Notes under the pieces: generated by a model
Seen by the model: only the letters and a program-made list of their open reading frames with translations
What the model was told of the DNA's origin: nothing
Databases searched by the model: none
Shown: in pieces, positions 32,019-38,032 of the stretch
Position numbering within the stretch: the stretch's first letter is position 1
Layout of the letters: each line of letters opens with the position of its first letter
Translations under genes and position numbers: made by a program
Source of the DNA: Symsagittifera roscoffensis
Taxonomy: Eukaryota; Xenacoelomorpha; Acoela; Convolutidae
NCBI RefSeq assembly: GCF_963678635.1
Contig: NW_026970743.1
Location: 1 to 38,032 of the forward strand
Length of the DNA: 38,032 nt
Reading direction: 5' to 3'

Positions 32019-32799
32019 GTTAGTCTCCCTGCTAATAAATACGGATATTAATTAGCTGCCTGAGTATATCGAACGAAGTTTTATTTCATTATCTCATTCC
32101 ATATTGAATTGAATTTCATTAACTTTGTCACAATAACCAAAATTTGTTTTATCCAAAATTTTGCATGTGAACAATGTGCACAGTTTTCAGAGAAGAAAGA
32201 GCGAACTTCAGCCAAATAGTGGCAATTTTTTTGAACTAGCAATTTTTGGAATTTTGGAAGTCTGAAAAAGCTTCACACAAATTCTACGATATATCCGACG
32301 CTTCATGCCAGATAATTAACACCAATTTTTTTTACTGCTATACAATCGATATACCTCACGGCCTAGATTTTTTACGCGGCAGAATTATCTAAAAAACATT
32401 CCCTCTGACTCCCAACTTCATCTTTCCCCGGACTTACAAACCAAGAATGGACTTTAAAGCCAGGTAATAAGTCGCGAACATAAATGTGAAAAGATAGCGT
32501 TTCACATGATCTTACGCAAACGATCCAAAAAGATGCTAGGGAGATTTTTTATTAACTAGTTGAGATACACAAAAACAGCTAGACAATAGGTAAAGCAATT
32601 AGGTGGAGAGCGTTCTGACTTTTAGGTGGAGCGCGTTTTTGACTGTCCTTTAGAGTGATTGAAAGTTTTTTTGTTTTGCAAATTTGTTGAAGTTTGCGAT
32701 AGAAGGACAAACATTTGTTTTTTCTCTGATTTTTTTTGAATTCTTCATTTTTTTTCATTTTTTTCTACAGACTTCGTAACCAAAAATTGACGAGCTTTT
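32019..32799. other. Start of intron after receptor exon C
   Basis: Starts with the donor GTTAGTCTCC. Non-coding, AT-rich. Pair AGGTGGAGAGCG and AGGTGGAGCGCG at about 32601 and 32626 is a short local duplication. Confidence 0.5.
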
Positions 32800-33070
32800 A
32801 AGAACCATGGAGAAAAATTTCTGCGCTGGTTTAAATTGCCGCTGACAAAATTTTATCAAAAACGACGCGTCAATTGTTTAAATTGGCACGTTCCAAACCA
32901 CCGAAGCTTAAATAAAAAAATATTTTGAGCTCAGGGAATTAATATTTTTTGAAAGATATTAAAAATTCCCTTCAAAAAAGTCTAGTTGAAAAGCCAAAAA
33001 CTAATTTGCAAAAAAAACACCGAACTCAAACGTTCTATTACTTTCTTTGGAAGCTGGAACAACAAAACTG
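32800..33070 (-). mobile_element. Family-B 5' half, minus orientation, head-to-head with next copy
   Basis: Degenerate inverted head ending GGAAGCTGGAACAACAAAAC near 33050-33066; GAGCTCAGGGAATTAATATT is the inverse of the unit's GTTGTCCTGAGCTC block. It faces the + strand copy starting at 33161, leaving about 95 bp between the two heads. The 65-codon frame here is repeat-derived. Confidence 0.45.
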
Positions 33071-33160
33071 CTTTTCACGGCAAACAATTGAATGCTACGA
33101 CGACCCATTTTTGATAAAAGAGTATAAAACTTTGCATTTTATTTAATGAAGTCGTTTGAT

Positions 33161-33735
33161 TGTTGTTCCGACTTTCGTAGCGAAACTAACGGAATATTTA
33201 TGCTCCCGCCGTTTTTTTCTTCAGACAATTTTGACTTTTTAACTGGCTATTTTTGACCCAAATTATTGTTGTCCTAGCCATGTTTGACCAAAAATAATGA
33301 ACTTTTATATCAATCAAAAAGTATTGTTGTTTTGAGCTTAAATTGGAAAAGATATTTCACCTGTGAACCTTTTTCGTAAAGTTATGTTGGTTTAAAGATT
33401 GCCGTTTTAGCCAGGTTGGGACAATTAACGCGCAATATATATTTCGCCTATTAAAGCGTAAGCGAGGATTTAATCCATCTTAGAAATCGTTGGTAGTGGG
33501 AAGCTTTTTTGCTATAATTGATTTGTTACTTGGAGCGAAGTCTATAACTTTGTACTTTATATGACGTGTGGGGGGTTGATTTTCTCAAAAAACCCAAATT
33601 TTAAAAAATATATATATATATATATATTTTCTTTCATTGCATTTAATTTTGCATATTATTACTGCTCCATAGACCTTAAAAGGCAGTCAGGACATTCAGG
33701 GCTTCGCCCTGATACGAGCCGTCTTGTTTTGTTTG
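33161..33735 (+). mobile_element. Family-B repeat, near full-length
   Basis: Head TGTTGTTCCGACTTTCGTAG; tail AAAAGGCAGTCAGGACATTC; perfect hairpin TCAGGGCTTCGCCCTGA at 33696-33712; then TACGAGCCGTCTTG. A pure (TA)n microsatellite run sits inside at about 33609-33626. Closest relative is the copy at 14758-15297. Confidence 0.75.
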
Positions 33736-34336
33736 AAACCCATGTGAATAGTTCGTCGAAATTTTGAGATGCAATATAAGATTTTGCTTATCCGGTTTGA
33801 AACTCATATGAAAATTTCCAACGAAACACTCAAATTTTAGAAAGTTTTTGAGCTAGCACGTGATTTTTAGTTTTTAAATTGGTTTGTTTGATTGTCTACG
33901 AAAATGTTGCACCTTTGTTTCAAAAATTGCTCTAAAGTTGGAAAAATTGTTTATTAAGTTTATCAAATATGGCACAAAAGCATATCGCACACTTGTGTTT
34001 GATATTAGAATAAAGTCAGCAAGCTACTAATAACATCAAAGTCGGCTCTAATTAATTTTCAAGCTTTTCTGATTTCAAATGCTTCAGAGTTTATAAAAAA
34101 AGAAGGTTTTGATCTCCCTTCTTTTTCAAATTTTGTTCGTTTTTTCATCAAATCTTCTCTCACATGCAATTTCAAAAACAGCGATTTACATTTTTTGCCC
34201 AGTAGTATCAAGTTGTTTGAAAAAGTTAAGAAGGCGCAATTCAATTGTAAAGTTTTAACTTGCGGTAGGCGCTGCGCGCTAAAATATACTGCAGAAAGAT
34301 AGAGATGTATATTTTTCGTAAAATTACAAATTAATT
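33736..34336. other. Spacer
   Basis: AT-rich; the 124-codon - strand frame (34433-34059) overlaps a repeat at its N-terminal end and has no motif. GGTAGGCGCTGCGCGCTA near 34264 is a small GC-rich palindrome. Confidence 0.5.
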
Positions 34337-35215
34337 GGAACAAAACTGCTCGCATCAGGGCGCAGCCTTGAAAGTTACGACTGCCTTTTAAGGTCAATGG
34401 AGCAGCAATAAAAAGAAAAATTAAATGTAACAAAACAAAATGATTTTTTTATTTGAGATTTTCTGTAAACATTATCCCCTCTCACGGCAAATAAAGTACA
34501 AAATGATAGATTTCGCTCCTAGTTAAAAATCAATTATAGCAAATAAGCTTTCGTCAACCGATTTGAAAAGTTTTCTAAGCAGGGTTAAATCTCCGCTTAC
34601 GCGTTAATAGCACGAAGTATATCGCGAGTTAATTGTCCCAAACTGGCCAAAATGGCAATTTTTAAACCCCCATAATTTTACGAAAAAGGATCACAGGTGA
34701 AATAACTTCTCAATTTTAAGCTCAAGACAGCAATACGTTTTGAATGATTAAAAAAAATTTCCGTCAAAATGGCCTGTTAAAAAGTCGAAACTTGTCTGAA
34801 GAAAAAAAACACCCCGACTATAAATATTCCGTTACTTTCGTTTCGAAAGTCGGAACAAGATTGCTCGTATATCAAGGCAAGCAAGGCCCTGATGAATGTT
34901 CTGGCTGTCCTTTAATTCATATCAAATAGTTTTTGGGAAAAAATTTATTGAAAATCTAAAAATTTTGGACAATAACAAAATGCGAAAATTTGAGTTGTAT
35001 GAAATTAACACGACCGATTAGCTAGCCTCAATTCAATTTGCAGCAATTTTGTTGAGCGGGATATTTTGCTACGCATAATTAATTCGCATTACGTTCTCAG
35101 CATTATGAGCAACGTCTTTAAAGCGCGCATAATTTTGTCCAGAACATGGCCAATTTGGCAATTATCAAACTCCCAAAACTTTACAAAAAATAACCAAAGA
35201 AGTCAATATCTTCAA
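34337..35215 (-). mobile_element. Two family-B units of different subtype joined head-to-tail
   Basis: Unit 1 (34337-34858) runs from an inverted tail GGAACAAAACTGCTCGCATC to an inverted head GTTTCGAAAGTCGGAACAAG. It joins directly, with no spacer, the tail of unit 2 (34859 on: ATTGCTCGTATATCAAGGCA…). Unit 1 is of the 14758 subtype (TCCGCTTACGCGTTAATAGC); unit 2 is of the 21123 subtype (ACGACCGATTAGCTAGCCTC). The seam (inverse: GCAATCTTGTTCCGACTTTC) helps define the ends of the repeat. Confidence 0.7.
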
Positions 35216-38032
35216 TGGGACAGGAAAGATTTTTGTTGAAAACTACTGTTTTGATCGTCTGTTATAATCCGATGTTCGAAGTATGCGTATGCATCATAAA
35301 CTAGTATTTCGTTGTTTTTATTCGTCATAAGAATTTCCATTGTCAACACCAACTCGAGAGCAATAACAATGAAATTATGATCTCTCGTGTCTGGCAACAT
35401 TTGGCAACATTATCAATCAAGCAATAATTGTGTAGGCATGTGTAAATGATTTGAGTCCTGTGTTAATTTCGTCTCTAATATGCTGCGCGAAGTAATTTCT
35501 GGTCTAATTGCTCAGTTGCGTGGCCTTATCGATTTAATCCTTCCTATTGAGAGCTTATCAAAATAATCCGGTCATTAACTACTGTGGCAATAGCCTGGAC
35601 AATTTTGGGACAATTTTGTCTGGGAACCAAATCTCTTGGACACTTTTTGGATTTTGGACTGTTTTTGCCGGGACATAAATGTCTGGGACACAAATGTCCT
35701 GACACGCTTTCCGTTGATGCTGCGCGTTATTAAAAACAGGCTGGTAAATAGCGTGCATTAAATATTCAAATAAGCACATTAGCATTTTTCAAATTTGATT
35801 AAGCCTATGAAGACGGAATCAAGTAAAATAATTATTCAATCTTAAGCTGACTTCATTTTTTGTTGGAGGGTAAAAAATGGTTAAATATTAAACTAATCGA
35901 ATAGACTGTCGAAGTTGGTATGATTAAAAAACATTAAGTTATTAAGCTTTAATAGTTTGTCACTTCATTGAAAGTGCGAATCAATACTGCAAAAACGGAC
36001 ATAGTTATAACCAATCTTGATCTGGTTTAGTCAAAAAGGAAAAACTGCGCACCATTTTTTTGCTACCTTTTTTTGAAAAACTTAATTTCGGACAAAATCA
36101 AGGCTAAAACTTTTTTCTATACCTCATTCGACTGCATACGATTTCCTCTATGCTCCCTAAAACCTCTGTTTGCGTCGATTTGTTTTCCCTACAAGTTTTT
36201 ATTTGGCTTAACCAAATTTCAGCGATGATTTTTAACAATAAATCTATGATGATTTATATTAACTTTGTGATTTTTAATGATTTCAGTTTCAAATTTGAAC
36301 TGAACTCCTGCTGAGGATATTCTGCATGCAATCAACCATAAATGAAAGAAGTCATTGCTGATAAAATTATCCAAACCATTAAATTACCCTTCATTTTTCC
36401 TCAAAGAAGATTATGTATAAGTAATATTGAACTTGGTTGAAATTAGGAGCAAAAACTTGCTTCAATTTTGTGAAAACCATTATGATGAAAAACATTTCCC
36501 AAAAAGTGCACCTAAAGTTGAATTTGATATACAAAAAAGTAGTGTGAACTTTTTGTGATAACTTCCTAAAAATCTCACTGTAAGTTCTGATGGCATTTCC
36601 AGCCATTGTCATTTATTTTCGCTGTCTGACGATAATTACTTTGAAAAATATGTGTTTGAACTTTCAGCTTTCTTTGATTTCGACATATCAATTTGAATCA
36701 ATGTCTTACTAGACCTAAGTTCAGAATTACTTCCAGGTACGTTTCTCTGATAGCGCATTGAAGAATATATGTGAATATGAAACTTAACTTATATGAACTG
36801 TTTCAAAAAAGTTTTTTTGTTTTCGAATTAATTAGAATTTGAGAAGTTTTTTCTTCAGTTTTTACGGATATTTTTTTTCTTCCTATTAAAGAATACACGC
36901 GTTTTTAATTGCAGCAAGGAGAATTGATATTGTTCGCATTCGAATTCCAATGCTCCTCTAAGAAAAAATGAATTTTCTTTTTTTGCTCTTCCACTTCAAC
37001 GTTTAGATTTATGACTGTCTTGGTAATTAGTGGGTCATGTAGAATCTATAGCTAAATTTTCCATTGCCATAGTGTAAGTTAAATGTAGCAAATTAGTGTA
37101 AAATGGCTGTTTTTGATTCATTGCAATTTAATTTTAGTACCTTGTTGTGTCACAGTTCTAAACAAACCTGACCTTTCAAGGTCATTAAACTAAAAAAAAA
37201 ACTAAAGGGTAAGCCATAAACATACTTTATTTTCTTGGATCAAAACTTGGTTTTCCAGATTACTTTCAGGCATAATTTTCTTTCAAACTTACAAAAACTT
37301 TCAAAACCAAAAAAAAAATCAAGTATAAATTAGCTGCTGAAATCGAATAAATTTTGCTTCAAAAGCGGTAGTCTGTATGATCTCGCAGTTTCTTCAACTA
37401 TCTTCAATTTTAAAAAAAGTTTCAGCAAGTTTCATGATGATGCGTTTTTCAAATGTCGCCCAGGTATACTATTCGATTTGTATGCCTCATTGATGAAAGC
37501 ACCCGTCAAAATAAATTCACGGTCAACAAACAAGTGCTGCTTTTTTGAGGTTCAACAATTATTTATATTCCATTGCTATAGAAACTTTCAAAACCTTGAT
37601 ATAAATAAAAAACTTAATTGAAATCTAAAAATATAGTTAGTCAGTCAGTGATGATCTTGTTGTAGAATTTTGTATTAACTTGAAGCAAAAATGTTTCTAT
37701 AGTTTCACATTTTTCTGTATCAGTGTCCCAAAAAAAAACAAGCTAAAAAATTGTTTTTTCTCATGTGCTAATCTGTTCGACTCTAGTATCGATTTTCTTG
37801 GACGCTGATTGATTATGGTCGACTAATGTATCGACTCTGTTCGAGTCAAATAATTGGTCGTTCCATGCAATTTGGTCGAAAACGGGTTTAAATGTCGACG
37901 CGTATTATTTAATGTTACAAAAATCACCACCTCAACTCGAGATTGTAACAATAAATTGTGCGAGTACAAGTCGATCGAGTCGATTTTCCCAAGCCTTTTT
38001 ACTAAACTGAATAATTCTTAAAATTAGTTCCA
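35216..38032. other. Gene-free 3' spacer
   Basis: No receptor exon or transposon recognised. 35599-35705 is a simple degenerate repeat built on TGGGACAxAAATGTC and GGACAATTTT. 37776-37990 is dense in TCGA tetramers (see findings). The rest is AT-rich. Confidence 0.5.

Noticed and set aside
34059-34433. 124-codon - strand frame
   Set aside because: The N-terminal part is family-B tail sequence; the rest is Leu/Phe/Lys-rich without motifs, as expected of AT-rich spacer.
1-38032. CRISPR arrays, operons, bacterial promoters or terminators
   Set aside because: No regular short direct repeats with unique spacers and no prokaryotic gene organisation; splice-bounded exons show a eukaryotic genome.

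Overview
This is an AT-rich invertebrate-type metazoan nuclear segment. It has long introns or intergenic spacers, GT-AG splice signals, and many non-autonomous transposon remnants. I cannot place the phylum. Nothing in it looks bacterial: there are no operons, no Shine-Dalgarno-spaced ORFs and no long ORFs.

The only confident host coding sequence is three sets of 5' exons of pentameric (Cys-loop) ligand-gated ion-channel subunits, all on the + strand. They lie at 13-256 + 636-773, at 18364-18616, and at 31751-32018. Each encodes a signal peptide and the start of the extracellular ligand-binding domain (…SFGPVDEK…RV…YLR…W…), and each stops at a phase-1 GT donor after the same residue position (…L[K/A]G). 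I found no downstream receptor exons (WxPD block, Cys-loop, TM1-TM4) between or after them. So either this is a tandem set of alternative first exons feeding a shared 3' body beyond 38 kb, or these are duplicated 5' ends of genes whose bodies are absent or missed. The synonymous differences in the conserved core suggest long-maintained coding function.

Layout. 1-773: receptor 5' exons A. 1149-3241: a compact non-autonomous LTR retrotransposon on the - strand, with two LTRs, 4-bp target duplications, a candidate primer-binding site and a broken gag-like ORF; it may be inserted into an older hAT-type MITE. 3246-11035: gene-free spacer with a near-perfect 110-bp-arm hairpin at 10264-10490. 11036-12345: two diverged units of an abundant repeat here called family B. 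12346-12990: about four copies of a roughly 130-180 bp tandem repeat. 13296-14335: MITEs, including a head-to-head hAT-MITE pair. 14758-15297: a full family-B unit. 18364-18616: receptor exon B. 19183-19650: a decayed Ty3/Gypsy reverse transcriptase on the - strand. 21123-24382: family-B copies, including three in tandem. 24975-25434: a hAT MITE with perfect 8-bp target duplications. 26688-27134: an unexplained 148-codon ORF in a richer-GC patch. 27135-31750: spacer with repeat fragments. 31751-32018: receptor exon C. 32800-35215: more family-B units in both orientations. 35216-38032: spacer.

Family B carries subterminal inverted GTTCCGACT motifs, a short 3' hairpin (TCAGGGCTTCGCCCTGA) and head-to-tail dimers and trimers. 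Those traits recall non-autonomous Helentron-type (HINE) elements, but that assignment is inference.
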